Of a stretch of DNA of 64,000 nucleotides, positions 1 through 8,617 are shown in pieces. The stretch comes from CAYYMD01 sp964472875. GTDB taxonomy: Bacteria > Planctomycetota > Phycisphaerae > SM23-33. The stretch spans positions 8,119 through 72,118 of the forward strand of contig CAYYMD010000005.1 in NCBI GenBank assembly GCA_964472875.1. Reading direction: 5' to 3'. Every line of letters begins with the position of its first letter. Position 1 is the stretch's first letter. The position numbers and the translations under genes are program-made. Below the pieces are notes generated by a model. That model was not told the DNA's origin and ran no database searches. It saw only the letters and a list, made by a program, of their open reading frames with translations.

Positions 1-164
1 GCGCGGGGCGGCTTACCTGCGGAGTCTCCTTCGGCCATGTTCCAAGCCGCCAGCAATATGACGAGCGCCGCATTGAGGGCGACAGCACCGGCCGCAGCCA
101 GTATGTGTCGGATGCGGGGCCCGGGGCGGTATTTGTGAGTCAAATTTAGTTTTTTGTTTTCCAT
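1..164 (-). CDS. tonB: TonB-family energy transducer, N-terminal part only
   Basis: Only about 54 codons lie in the window; the gene runs off the left edge. The visible start has a short basic head (MENKKLNLTHKYRPGPRIR), then one hydrophobic segment at about residues 21-41, the layout of the TonB membrane anchor. No Pro-rich linker or C-terminal domain can be seen, so the name rests on context: it lies 13 nt after exbD and is last in a DUF3450-ttpC-exbB-exbD series. TonB would carry the energy of the ExbB/ExbD proton channel across the periplasm to the receptor encoded at 3.3-5.3 kb. Confidence 0.6.
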   Translation of the reverse strand, partial: MENKKLNLTHKYRPGPRIRHILAAAGAVALNAALVILLAAWNMAEGDSAGKPPR

Positions 165-177
165 TGCGGTTTAGCCG

Positions 178-591
178 TTACTCTGCGATTGCGGCAACGC
201 TGACATCCTTCGCGCCGGCGGCCTTGCAAGTGTCCAGCACCTTCAGCAGCAGGTGCGTTGGCACGTCCCGGTCGGCCTGGATGACCACGCGGCGGGCGTC
301 GAGGTCTTTCATGGCGGCCTCGATGGACGAGGCGTCGCCGGGATTTATTGTGCGCCCGGCCACGTGAACGGTGCCAGCCTTGGTGATGGCCACGGGCAGG
401 TATCGCGCGGTTATCTGCTCGGCCGAGGCGCTCTGTGGGCGGTTCACCACCACGCCGGAGTCCTGGACGAAACTCGTCGAGACGATGTAGAAAATCAGCA
501 GGATGAACACCATGTCTATCAGCGGAGCCATCTCGATGGTCGCGCCTTTACTGCTGTATCGCCTGCCTGTAAGCACGTCGCGGCGCATCAT
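178..591 (-). CDS. exbD: ExbD/TolR biopolymer transport protein
   Basis: A 137-residue protein with the ExbD plan: short cytoplasmic N-terminus, one membrane helix at about residues 23-42 holding the motif APLIDMVFILLIFY, then a small periplasmic domain. Asp26 in that helix corresponds to the proton-carrying Asp of ExbD. With ExbB it forms the inner-membrane proton channel that energises TonB. Its start codon overlaps the exbB stop by 4 nt, so the two are probably translationally coupled. TolR is an alternative name, but the TonB-like gene and receptor nearby favour ExbD. Confidence 0.9.
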   Translation of the reverse strand: MMRRDVLTGRRYSSKGATIEMAPLIDMVFILLIFYIVSTSFVQDSGVVVNRPQSASAEQITARYLPVAITKAGTVHVAGRTINPGDASSIEAAMKDLDARRVVIQADRDVPTHLLLKVLDTCKAAGAKDVSVAAIAE

Positions 592-1049
592 CGCACCTTC
601 TCTTTCATGCGGGCGGTTTGGGCCAATTGGCTGACCAGCTGCCGCCGACGAAGCAAAAATCTCTCGACCAGCAGGCCCGGGGCCGCTATGGCCAGACCGA
701 ACTGCGTGGTCAGCAGCGACTTCCGTATGCCGGCGCTCATCTCGGTTATATATCCGCCCTGCAGTATGCTTCTAAATGTTTCTATCATGCCGGTGACGGT
801 GCCCAGCAGGCCAAACAAGGGGGCTATCACTATACACGCGCGGATGAGCCCCATGCGTCGCAGGCCCGCCAGTTCGCCGGTTTCGCGCATCGCAATGTTC
901 CCGAAGGCCCCGGCACTGCGTAAAATTTTCGCCCGCACGGTAACGTCCCACAGCTGCTCCAGTATCAGGAAAGTCATCGCCAGCGACAGGACGCACAGGG
1001 CGTACATCACTGCGCCGCCGTCATTTAACCATTTTATGATTTCGCTCAT
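588..1049 (-). CDS. exbB: ExbB/TolQ-type proton channel subunit (short)
   Basis: A 153-residue MotA/TolQ/ExbB-family protein. Three hydrophobic stretches are visible at about 13-32, 67-90 and 107-130. The last contains LLTTQFGLAIAAPGLL, which matches the conserved TM3 block whose Thr residues line the ExbB pore. It is shorter than E. coli ExbB (244 residues), as is usual for ExbB2-type proteins that act with a larger TtpC partner. It overlaps both neighbours by 4 nt (ttpC-like before, exbD after). Role: stator pentamer around the ExbD dimer. Confidence 0.9.
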   Translation of the reverse strand: MSEIIKWLNDGGAVMYALCVLSLAMTFLILEQLWDVTVRAKILRSAGAFGNIAMRETGELAGLRRMGLIRACIVIAPLFGLLGTVTGMIETFRSILQGGYITEMSAGIRKSLLTTQFGLAIAAPGLLVERFLLRRRQLVSQLAQTARMKEKVR

Positions 1050-2383
1050 TTGTCACGTCCGGATGAATCTTCGTGGTTAAGACCGAACACTCGTATCGCG
1101 TCGTGTTCGAGCAGGGCCTCGCGACGCTCGACCCAGCGGGCCAGGCCCGCATGCGCCAACAGCAGCGGAATGGCCACCATCAATCCGAACTGCGTGGTGA
1201 TAAGCGCCTCGGAGATACCGCCGGACAGCAGGCGGGGATTTCCCGTGCCCGCCGTCGAGATCGTATCGAAGGTGGCGATCATTCCAGAGACGGTACCCAG
1301 AAGCCCCAGCAGCGGCGCCACGCCTGCCAGGGCCGCCAGCACCGAGAGTGACCTCTCCAGTTTGGGGGCCTCGGCCAGAAGGGCTGTCTCCATCGCCGCG
1401 TCGCGCTGCTGCTCGTCGGCGCCCATGGAGTCTATGCCGGCCCGCAGCACGCGGGCAGTCGGCGTGTAAGATTTTTTCAGTTCGATGTGCGCCTCTGAGG
1501 CCCGGCCGCTGCCAACCCTTGCCAATACGTCATTCACCAGCGACGGCGGCGCCTTGGTAGCCACCAGGTACACCACCCTCTCAATGATGAGGATGATTCC
1601 AACGGCCCCGACGACAATTATCGGATAAATGAACAGGCCGCCGGCGCTAATCCAACTTTTCATCGTCCACGGCCGAGACGGGCTTCGCTCTACCAAAGAC
1701 CCATCCACGTCCAAGGGCAGATGGGCAAGTTCGCCGTCGGCGGCTGCATGAAGAGTATCGGCGCCGTCCTCGGGAACGTACTGGCCCGTAACGCGCATGG
1801 AGCCGTCGGGCAATTTGCCAAGCAGGCCCAGCGTCGCCTCATTGTCGCCGCAGGCGTAGGCGGCGAAGTCGCCAAGGTGCAGCACGGTAACGCGTTGTTC
1901 GCCACCGTCGCGAGCCACGATATTTTCCGGACCGACGGTAACGTCGAAACCGTTGCGTATATTTTGCATCCGGCGCCTAAGCGCATCCCATGCTGCCTGC
2001 TCCACGGCAGCTATGGAATCGTTCACTTCTATCGAAGCGCCGGCAAGTTCCGCCAACTGTGTTACAATGTTTTTAGTGCGACGCTCGGCCATGGCGGCGT
2101 TGCTGCGGAGGTCTTCGGCCTTCTGTCGCATGCTTTCCAGCGATCGCTCGGTCTCTTTTGCCTCTGCGCGGGCGGCGTCGAGATTTTCGTAGGCCTTTTG
2201 TAACTTCGCGGCCAGTTCTTTGCGGCGTTGAAGATGTGCGGTTTTCGCCTCGGCCAGACGCTTGCGGGCCTGTTTGCGTGTGGCCCTTGCGCGGGAGAGC
2301 AGATCCTGCGGCGAGGGCAACTCCTGCGCAGCGACCGGGAGTGTAAGAATAATGGGCACAATAACGCACAGGCCTCGCTTCAT
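1046..2383 (-). CDS. TtpC-like MotA/TolQ/ExbB protein with N-terminal coiled coil
   Basis: A 445-residue protein. A signal peptide (about 1-20) is followed by a Lys/Arg/Glu/Ala-rich coiled coil (about 25-125), a globular region, a membrane helix near 245-270 and a C-terminal ExbB-type domain with GVAPLLGLLGTVSGMIATF and EALITTQFGLMVAIPLLL. This architecture and the order DUF3450-TtpC-ExbB-ExbD-TonB match the TonB2-type systems of Vibrio, where TtpC is an extra essential subunit thought to link the inner-membrane complex to the periplasm. The start overlaps the DUF3450 stop by 4 nt. Function in this organism is inferred from the family. Confidence 0.85.
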   Translation of the reverse strand: MKRGLCVIVPIILTLPVAAQELPSPQDLLSRARATRKQARKRLAEAKTAHLQRRKELAAKLQKAYENLDAARAEAKETERSLESMRQKAEDLRSNAAMAERRTKNIVTQLAELAGASIEVNDSIAAVEQAAWDALRRRMQNIRNGFDVTVGPENIVARDGGEQRVTVLHLGDFAAYACGDNEATLGLLGKLPDGSMRVTGQYVPEDGADTLHAAADGELAHLPLDVDGSLVERSPSRPWTMKSWISAGGLFIYPIIVVGAVGIILIIERVVYLVATKAPPSLVNDVLARVGSGRASEAHIELKKSYTPTARVLRAGIDSMGADEQQRDAAMETALLAEAPKLERSLSVLAALAGVAPLLGLLGTVSGMIATFDTISTAGTGNPRLLSGGISEALITTQFGLMVAIPLLLAHAGLARWVERREALLEHDAIRVFGLNHEDSSGRDK

Positions 2384-3243
2384 TGTTCCTGCTCCTCGTT
2401 TTTATCGACGTTCAGGTGATGCACCGGAAGGAGCGTCCAGTGGGGCGCGGACTGCCCCTCGGCGATGGCGAAGGCCTTTTTGATGGACTCTGCGTCCTGC
2501 TCGTCGGCCGCGGGATCCAACATCAGTTCCTCATCTTGCATGGTGGCCTGGCCGGCTTTTTTGCCGTCAAGCGACATCCACCACGCGGCCGCGCCGCCGG
2601 CGCGAAGGAGTTTGACGGTTACGGTCCGCCCGCCCAGTTCCGCGTTGACCAGTTCCACAGTTGAGGTGCAGTTGTTCTGCTCGGTTTTGGCCAGGCGATT
2701 AATATCGGCCGAAAATCGCCGCAGCGGGTCGGTTATCCCAGCAGCGGTGTCCGGCGGGACAACGCCGGGCAGCGAGTGGCCCTTCAGCGTTTCCAAGGCC
2801 TGTTCGAGCCGTTCGGCGAGTGCGTCCACCATCGCCTCGACCTCTACGAGCCGCTGCTGTTGGGCCTGCTCGTCGGCCACCTGCTTTTTCAGTTCCGAGC
2901 GATTCTTTTCGGCCTTATCGGCTTCCCGCCTGAGTTGCTCGGCCCGACGGTTGACCGAGTCTATGAGCATTTGGAGTTTTTCCTCCTCCATGGCCCATTG
3001 TTGCTCGGCCTGTTGCAGTTCATCGCGGGCCTGGTCGGCAGCGATTAGTTCGGCAATTACGTTTTGCGCGATAGAGGACGACGGGCGGGTGGCAGGCGAA
3101 TCCGGCGGATCGCCCGTGGCCAGGGACATCAGCGCCAACAGACAAACAGCCGCATGCAAGTGAATGTTTTTGCATACGCGGCCGATGCCGGCGACAAACC
3201 CGACGATAATTTTCAAAACCATTTTTGATGCCTCAATTTGCAC
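2380..3243 (-). CDS. DUF3450-family periplasmic coiled-coil protein
   Basis: A 287-residue exported protein. After a basic start and a hydrophobic stretch (about 22-45, likely signal peptide) comes a long Glu/Gln/Arg-rich coiled coil (about 65-160), then a beta-rich C-terminal domain with GGRTVTVKLLRAGGAAAWWM and the end block HWTLLPVHHL. This resembles DUF3450, which normally precedes TtpC-type ExbB genes, as here (4-nt overlap). The start could be one of the later Met codons (for instance residue 8). The molecular role is unknown; it is probably an accessory part of the TonB complex. Confidence 0.75.
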   Translation of the reverse strand: MQIEASKMVLKIIVGFVAGIGRVCKNIHLHAAVCLLALMSLATGDPPDSPATRPSSSIAQNVIAELIAADQARDELQQAEQQWAMEEEKLQMLIDSVNRRAEQLRREADKAEKNRSELKKQVADEQAQQQRLVEVEAMVDALAERLEQALETLKGHSLPGVVPPDTAAGITDPLRRFSADINRLAKTEQNNCTSTVELVNAELGGRTVTVKLLRAGGAAAWWMSLDGKKAGQATMQDEELMLDPAADEQDAESIKKAFAIAEGQSAPHWTLLPVHHLNVDKNEEQEQ

Positions 3244-3271
3244 GGTACAGAATAATTATAAACTATTGAGT

Positions 3272-5320
3272 TCAAAACTTCAGGCCCAGGCCGCTTTTGA
3301 ACGTGGCGCCTTCGTTGGGCCATCCGACGACCGTGGAATAATGCTCGTCGAATATATTGTCCACGCCGAAGAAAACATAGTGCTGTTTGTCCTCGCCGAA
3401 GTAATATGTAACCTTCGTGTTGACCTCTGTGAAGTCGCCCAGGTCGACCGGCGCACTGCCCGAGGCGAGGAACCGCTGGTTTTCGTACTGAGAGACGCGC
3501 TTGGCCAGTACGGAGAATTCGACGTTCTTAATTAGGTACGACACGCCGCCGCCGAGAATGATATTGGGAACTTCCTCATCCTCGACCCATACACCATCCT
3601 CTTTTTTCTCCGTTTGCATGCCGACGGCGTTGAAGAAAAACTGCAGTCCGTTGTCGAACCTTTTTGACCGCACGTCCAGTTCCAGGCCATAGTTGTCCCT
3701 GTCGGTGTTTTCGAACAGCCCGAATTCGTTGCCATTGACGGTGACCGTCTGTCGTGTCAGCACGGCCGCGTCCTGCTGATGGACGTAAAATGCTGTCAGC
3801 GAGGCCTCGCCGAAGCGGTCCCATTCCCGCTTGAGGCCCAGGTCACATTTTGTCCTGGTCTCGGTTCCGGGCTGCTGGAGGTCGGTGTCGAGCATGCCGG
3901 GATTGGCCTCCAACTGGCCTCGCGTCACATTGGCGTGAATAGAGTAGCCCTTGGGCAGTTTATACACACCGCCGAGCGTGAACGTGTGCAGCGGATCGCG
4001 CCACTCGTCTTGGACTTTCACGTTCCTGAGGCCCCCCTTGGGGCTGCCTTCGACGTTGAAGCCGCCAAACTCGTTATAGTAGGTGCGGCTGAGGCGATAG
4101 CCGGCATTCAAAATTAAATTGCCGAAATCGTGCTCGTCGACGATTATCCCCGAATACGTCCACAGGTCAGCGGGGTTGCCCACATAAAATCGTTTTCCTG
4201 TCGGCGATATCCAGTTGTTGAACAGGCCGCCGAATCGCAGCGTGTTTTTCTCGCAGAGTTTCAGCGTCTGAGTTATTCGCGCCCCGTATTCGAAGTCGTC
4301 CTCGAGCCAGTCGTCGCTGCCGGAGGTATGGCCGTGAAATCGCCGCTGGGCGTAGTTGGCGATTATTTCTGTGGCGGCCCTGTCGCTCGGCTGATACCGC
4401 GCCTTGCCCACGAACAGGTAACTTTTCATCGGATCATAGTTAGTACTTTCGGTCCGGAACCTGGCCTGCGCGGGCGGTTCCGCAAGTTGCAGCGAGCGGT
4501 CGCCGAAGAAACTCATGCCCATAACTGAGAAAGTCCATTCCGGAGTGGGACTGGCGACAATACGGCTATAGAGGTTGGTGATATTCTCATTGGCGTTTTC
4601 GCCATCCGGTCCGTCTGTGTGTTTGTACCCCGCCCCGATGGCGTAGGACAGTTCGCCGATTACGTCGCCGTGGCTGAGGTCAGTGCGGGAGGTGTTGTGG
4701 CTTCCGTAAAGGGTCTTAATATTGGTCCGGCGCTTGGTGTACGTGCGGGGGATGATGTTTATCATGCCGGACATACCGCCGGGGCTGAGCATCATGGCGC
4801 CGCTGGAGCGAAGGACCTCCAGCCGTTCGAGGTTCGCGGTGCTGATAAAATATCCCGTTTCGTGGAATTCCCTGAACCATGCGCCGTCGATGAGATAACC
4901 CGGATAGGGATATCGCTGCCCGCGGACCGAAAAGAACTTTTTAACCTTTCTACCGCGGGACTCCGTCCACGCGCCCGGCACGTACTTAAGCGCGTCAATG
5001 ACGGAATACGCATCCAGCCATTCCATCTCCTCCTTGCCCACAACGCTTTGTGCGGTGTCCAGTCCTGGTGACTCGCTCAATGGCCGCTTGATTAGGTCGC
5101 GGGGCCCCTGGGCGGTGAAGTTGGACTTTTCGCCCTGCTCCACGGGTGATTTTTTACCCGTTATGGTGATGGTTTGCGCCTGTTCGTCCTCCCGGCCGGC
5201 GGGTTGCGTGGCCGGTTGCGTAGACGCAGCGACGGAATCATCATCGCCCGCTGCAGTCGAGTAAACGAATAAAAACGTTGCGAATATTGCCAAAAACATC
5301 TTCGAACTACTGAACTTCAT
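3272..5320 (-). CDS. TonB-dependent outer-membrane receptor
   Basis: A 682-residue receptor. The start at MKFSSSKMFLAIF is preferred over an upstream in-frame codon because GGAAAGGA lies just before it and a clear signal peptide follows. The mature N-terminus carries a TonB-box-like TITITGKK, then a plug domain (YVPGAWTESRG, FSVRGQRYPYPGYLIDGAW, ERLEVLRSSGAM, GGMSGMINIIPR) and a beta-barrel ending in the typical C-terminal Phe (GLGLKF). The ligand cannot be read from sequence; siderophore, cobalamin and oligosaccharide are all possible. It is 28 nt upstream of the energising genes, which probably serve it, and downstream of a sigma/anti-sigma pair. Confidence 0.9.
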   Translation of the reverse strand: MKFSSSKMFLAIFATFLFVYSTAAGDDDSVAASTQPATQPAGREDEQAQTITITGKKSPVEQGEKSNFTAQGPRDLIKRPLSESPGLDTAQSVVGKEEMEWLDAYSVIDALKYVPGAWTESRGRKVKKFFSVRGQRYPYPGYLIDGAWFREFHETGYFISTANLERLEVLRSSGAMMLSPGGMSGMINIIPRTYTKRRTNIKTLYGSHNTSRTDLSHGDVIGELSYAIGAGYKHTDGPDGENANENITNLYSRIVASPTPEWTFSVMGMSFFGDRSLQLAEPPAQARFRTESTNYDPMKSYLFVGKARYQPSDRAATEIIANYAQRRFHGHTSGSDDWLEDDFEYGARITQTLKLCEKNTLRFGGLFNNWISPTGKRFYVGNPADLWTYSGIIVDEHDFGNLILNAGYRLSRTYYNEFGGFNVEGSPKGGLRNVKVQDEWRDPLHTFTLGGVYKLPKGYSIHANVTRGQLEANPGMLDTDLQQPGTETRTKCDLGLKREWDRFGEASLTAFYVHQQDAAVLTRQTVTVNGNEFGLFENTDRDNYGLELDVRSKRFDNGLQFFFNAVGMQTEKKEDGVWVEDEEVPNIILGGGVSYLIKNVEFSVLAKRVSQYENQRFLASGSAPVDLGDFTEVNTKVTYYFGEDKQHYVFFGVDNIFDEHYSTVVGWPNEGATFKSGLGLKF

Positions 5321-5396
5321 CGAATAAATCCTTTCCTTTCTCTGTTGGTAAAACGTCTGTAACAATTCCGGCTGTTGGTCTACATTTTGGGGGTGA

Positions 5397-6782
5397 TTAC
5401 GAGCGGCCGGGTTCGGCCATGACGATGGCGTGTACGGTGCCGTCGCGTGTTTTTATGTATCCTGTGTCGCCGACACTGGCGAAGGCGTTGCATGAGAGCA
5501 CTCCGGGTATACGACGGACGATTTTTCCGGTGCGGCGATCCAGCGCCACGAGCCGTCCGTTCCGGCGGGTGTCGACGTAATAAATAAGTCCGCCGGTCTC
5601 ACTCAGCGGACTGCATCCCTCGGCGGCGCGCTTCCAGAGCACCCGGCCCGTGCGACGGTCAATCGCAGTTACATTCCTGCCCCTCAGATAGAGTCCCTCG
5701 GAGGTCGTCAGCAGGCACCGGGTGGGGCTGACCGCCCTGCGCCACAGTGTTCGGCGAGAGTTTTCATCGATGCAGAACAGTTTGCTGTCCATGCCGAGTT
5801 CGGTTTGTGCGAAATAAATCCGTCCGGACCCCAGCGCCACAAGCGGTCGTCCGATGGCGAACCTGCTGTCCTCGAATTCTCGGCGCCACAAAATATGCCC
5901 GGAGGACGCCTCCAGCCGCATCAGCCGCCCCGCAGTTGCTACGTAAATATAACCGTTTCTATTTGCCGCACGGGAAGGCAGCCCCTCACGCTCGAATGAC
6001 CGCGTCCACTTTACCTCGCCCGTGGATGCGTTCAGCATTCGCACCTCGCGGCCGACGGTCCAGCATACCCTGTCCTGGCCCAGTGGCGACGGCCGGGAGG
6101 GATATATCGTGTGCCCGCGCCCCCGATAGATACTTTGCCACAATTTGCCGCCGTCGGCGGCGTCCAGCGCAAGCAGGGCGATTTGCCCGTTTTGCCCCTT
6201 GGCCAGACAGAATACCCTTTTTCCGTCGGCTGCGAGATAACCGAAACTTCTGGCCGGGCAAGTCCATTTGGACTCGCCGGTGGCGGCGTCCACGGCTACC
6301 ACATGTCCGTCCGTATCATCGCCGGCAACAAAATACATGTTGTCGCCGTTTACGATGAAACCATCCGCCGTAGAAGCCCGCGCGGCCATGGCGCCTTCGT
6401 AACGCCACTTTTCAAGAAATCCGTTGCTGGCTGATGTTTTCCGCGGCTGCGATTCGCCACTGATTATGCCCCACAAACTCACCGCCGCGATAAGTACGGC
6501 CGCGGCGCCGAAGACAGTAATGACGCGACGAATACGACGGCCGAAACGTTTCGATTTGATTTCCCGCGACACTGCATCCTGCAATCTGTATTCGAAAGCG
6601 ACCGACGGCGCATCGGCGTCGCCTGAGCATTTGACGTCGTCGGCGATCCGTCGGATTTGCTCCTTGGCCTCGCGGCAGGCCGGACATTGTCCGAGGTGCT
6701 CGCGCACCCGGCAGTGTTGCTGCGGCGAAAGGCCGCCAAAGACGTACAATTCGAGATTTTCGCGGGCTTGTCGGCAGTTCAT
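5397..6782 (-). CDS. Membrane anti-sigma factor fused to PQQ-type beta-propeller
   Basis: About 461 residues, with the start taken at MNCRQAREN. Residues ~1-65 form a zinc-binding anti-sigma domain with the Hx3CxxC signature (EHLGQCPACRE). A single membrane helix (VITVFGAAAVLIAAVSLWGI) follows near residue 90. The rest, about 330 residues, is a PQQ-like propeller with repeated blades such as VVAVDAATGESKW, LLALDAADGGKLW and VTAIDRRTGRVLW. It starts 40 nt after the sigma gene and should hold that sigma at the membrane until the propeller senses something outside. The repeats match the PQQ-enzyme fold, but no cofactor-binding or enzyme function is implied. Confidence 0.85.
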   Translation of the reverse strand: MNCRQARENLELYVFGGLSPQQHCRVREHLGQCPACREAKEQIRRIADDVKCSGDADAPSVAFEYRLQDAVSREIKSKRFGRRIRRVITVFGAAAVLIAAVSLWGIISGESQPRKTSASNGFLEKWRYEGAMAARASTADGFIVNGDNMYFVAGDDTDGHVVAVDAATGESKWTCPARSFGYLAADGKRVFCLAKGQNGQIALLALDAADGGKLWQSIYRGRGHTIYPSRPSPLGQDRVCWTVGREVRMLNASTGEVKWTRSFEREGLPSRAANRNGYIYVATAGRLMRLEASSGHILWRREFEDSRFAIGRPLVALGSGRIYFAQTELGMDSKLFCIDENSRRTLWRRAVSPTRCLLTTSEGLYLRGRNVTAIDRRTGRVLWKRAAEGCSPLSETGGLIYYVDTRRNGRLVALDRRTGKIVRRIPGVLSCNAFASVGDTGYIKTRDGTVHAIVMAEPGRS

Positions 6783-6822
6783 GGCCGCATCCGGATACGG
6801 GCATATCCTTCCATCAATACGC

Positions 6823-7431
6823 TCAAACCGTCCGCGGCGGGACAATTTTTTTGGAAATGTCGCCCGAAATTTCTTCCTCTTCCCCTGTGCTGTCTTTGTA
6901 CAGTCGCCGCATCCGTCCGCTTTTACGCAGTCGCCGAAGCGCCCGCTGGGCGCGTTTTTTAGCCGCCTCGGTGGAAATCCCCATCGCTGCGGCTACGTCG
7001 ACGAAAGGCATCTCATGTACAATCCGCAAAGTCAATACCATCCTGTCGTCTTTACTCAGTCCGGCCAGAATGTCCGATGCGTCAATATCTTTCCATGGTG
7101 AGGAGGTGTATGAAATGCATGTGCTCCCGAATGCCTGCTGATTCATTACATAATTTGTCCTGCATTTCTTGTGGTGCAACCGCCGTCGAATCATATCTGT
7201 GCAAACGTTGCGGAGTATCGTATAGAACCAACTCGAGAACGGCCGGGACGTGCGGAATTTCTTACGGCTGCGAATCACACGCAGGAACGCCTCCTGGACG
7301 GCGTCTTCGGCCGCGTGCCCATCGCCGGCGTGGTCCATAATTCCATTTGCCACTGCAAGCGCAGGCGAAGTGTAACGCCGCATGAGTTCATCGAACGCAT
7401 CTGCGTCGAGGCAGGCCTTGAACCGAGCCAT
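6823..7431 (-). CDS. ECF-type RNA polymerase sigma factor
   Basis: Sigma-70 region 2 is seen in DAVQEAFLRVIRSR and FSSWFYTILRNVCTDMIRRR; region 4 is the C-terminal HTH (LSKDDRMVLTLRIV, VDVAAAMGISTEAAKKR). The start is uncertain: the frame is open to a TTG at 7638, but the first ATG is at 7431, preceded by GGGGA. Residues just before it (GDESL) also resemble a sigma N-terminus, so the protein may be longer. It is directly upstream of its likely anti-sigma factor and probably drives the receptor operon, itself, or both. Confidence 0.85.
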   Translation of the reverse strand: MARFKACLDADAFDELMRRYTSPALAVANGIMDHAGDGHAAEDAVQEAFLRVIRSRKKFRTSRPFSSWFYTILRNVCTDMIRRRLHHKKCRTNYVMNQQAFGSTCISYTSSPWKDIDASDILAGLSKDDRMVLTLRIVHEMPFVDVAAAMGISTEAAKKRAQRALRRLRKSGRMRRLYKDSTGEEEEISGDISKKIVPPRTV

Positions 7432-7709
7432 CAGCGATTCATCCCCAGCCGTACTTTTGCGACAGGGGACACCGTAACTTTTTCTGGAACAAAACGTTGT
7501 ATTTTTCTTTTTACCGATGCTGTTGTTCCTCCGGATTTCGTGTCCCCATACGGCACAGACGCCGCATGGCCGGCCAAATCGTCCGTTTTTGAAGTTAAAC
7601 TCGATAATGTTATTATGGTTTTCCAATTTTATTGACAATTATTATTCACTATTAATTTTCTGTTGCGATATGAAGTGTGAAGAAAATTGCCGAAATCCAA
7701 AATTTCTGG

Positions 7710-8555
7710 TTACTTGCTGAAATAAAGCCAAACGCCGTAATTGAGAGAGGAATCTTCGGGCTTATGTCGAATTATCTCGAAGTCTTCGACATCCATTTGA
7801 TTCATAATCACACGAAAACGCTTGGCGTCCTTGTCCGGATTGTACTTGGGCCCGCCGATTAAATGTTTGCGGGTCAGTTTTCTTACCTCACTTTCGGGCA
7901 TAGTGGGCGCCACACCGCGCCCGATGAAGGCCTTCCCGCCCGGGCGCAGTACCCTGTGAATTTCGGCCAGACCTGTTCGCAAGTCGCTCCAGAACTGGTA
8001 ACTGCCGCGCGATATTATTATATCCGCGTAATTTTTCTTGAACGGCATGTCGCAGGCATCCGCAAACACAAATCCCGTACGATGCGCAAAATTGTAATCA
8101 AGAGATTCTTGTGCAAAGTTCCGAGCGCACCACGTGTTGATATCCGTGTTTACCCAGTAGAAACGCTTGGTTCGCTCTACTAATTCAAAAACGAGATTGC
8201 CCGAACCGCCGCCGATATCAATCCCGATTCCCGCGCGTTTTGACAGGTTAAACCGGTCCACCAAATAATCGGCCAGTCGGGCATAAACAATCTTCCGTCT
8301 GTCGCCAATCTTATCGATTCTCGCGGCTCTTTCCGGTCCGAATTTTTCGTAATTCGGCCGCCGCAGGCCAAATCCAATTGTCGTGAGGGGTTTTTTTACA
8401 TCAAAGCCGTGGTGAGCAAAAATTTCCCGGGCACGTGGACCGGCGCACACCAATCCCGTGCGTAAAGGAACGGCCACGATTTTCGAGCCCCTTTCAGTCG
8501 GCCGGCGGCTGCGTTCATCACCCTCGCCGCCGCTTAAAAAATGTCTTGCTTTCAA
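7710..8555 (-). CDS. Class I SAM-dependent methyltransferase
   Basis: About 281 residues from a TTG start; a GTG 31 codons further in is an alternative and neither has a clear Shine-Dalgarno sequence. The C-terminal 190 residues show the SAM fold: motif I GIDIGGGSGNLVFE, acidic loop VNTDIN, motif II ADACDMPFKKNYADIIISRG and the post-motif HRVLRPGGKAFIGRG. This is a Methyltransf_11-like domain acting on an unknown small molecule. The N-terminal 90 residues (FAHHGFDVKKP and following) look like a specificity region. It faces the next gene divergently with a 62-nt gap that is AT-rich. No pathway can be assigned from the neighbours. Confidence 0.75.
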   Translation of the reverse strand: MKARHFLSGGEGDERSRRPTERGSKIVAVPLRTGLVCAGPRAREIFAHHGFDVKKPLTTIGFGLRRPNYEKFGPERAARIDKIGDRRKIVYARLADYLVDRFNLSKRAGIGIDIGGGSGNLVFELVERTKRFYWVNTDINTWCARNFAQESLDYNFAHRTGFVFADACDMPFKKNYADIIISRGSYQFWSDLRTGLAEIHRVLRPGGKAFIGRGVAPTMPESEVRKLTRKHLIGGPKYNPDKDAKRFRVIMNQMDVEDFEIIRHKPEDSSLNYGVWLYFSK

Positions 8556-8617
8556 GGCAGCACTGAATTATAAAATAATATGGAATAGTCAACTTATACT
8601 GATTTAAGGATGAACAA

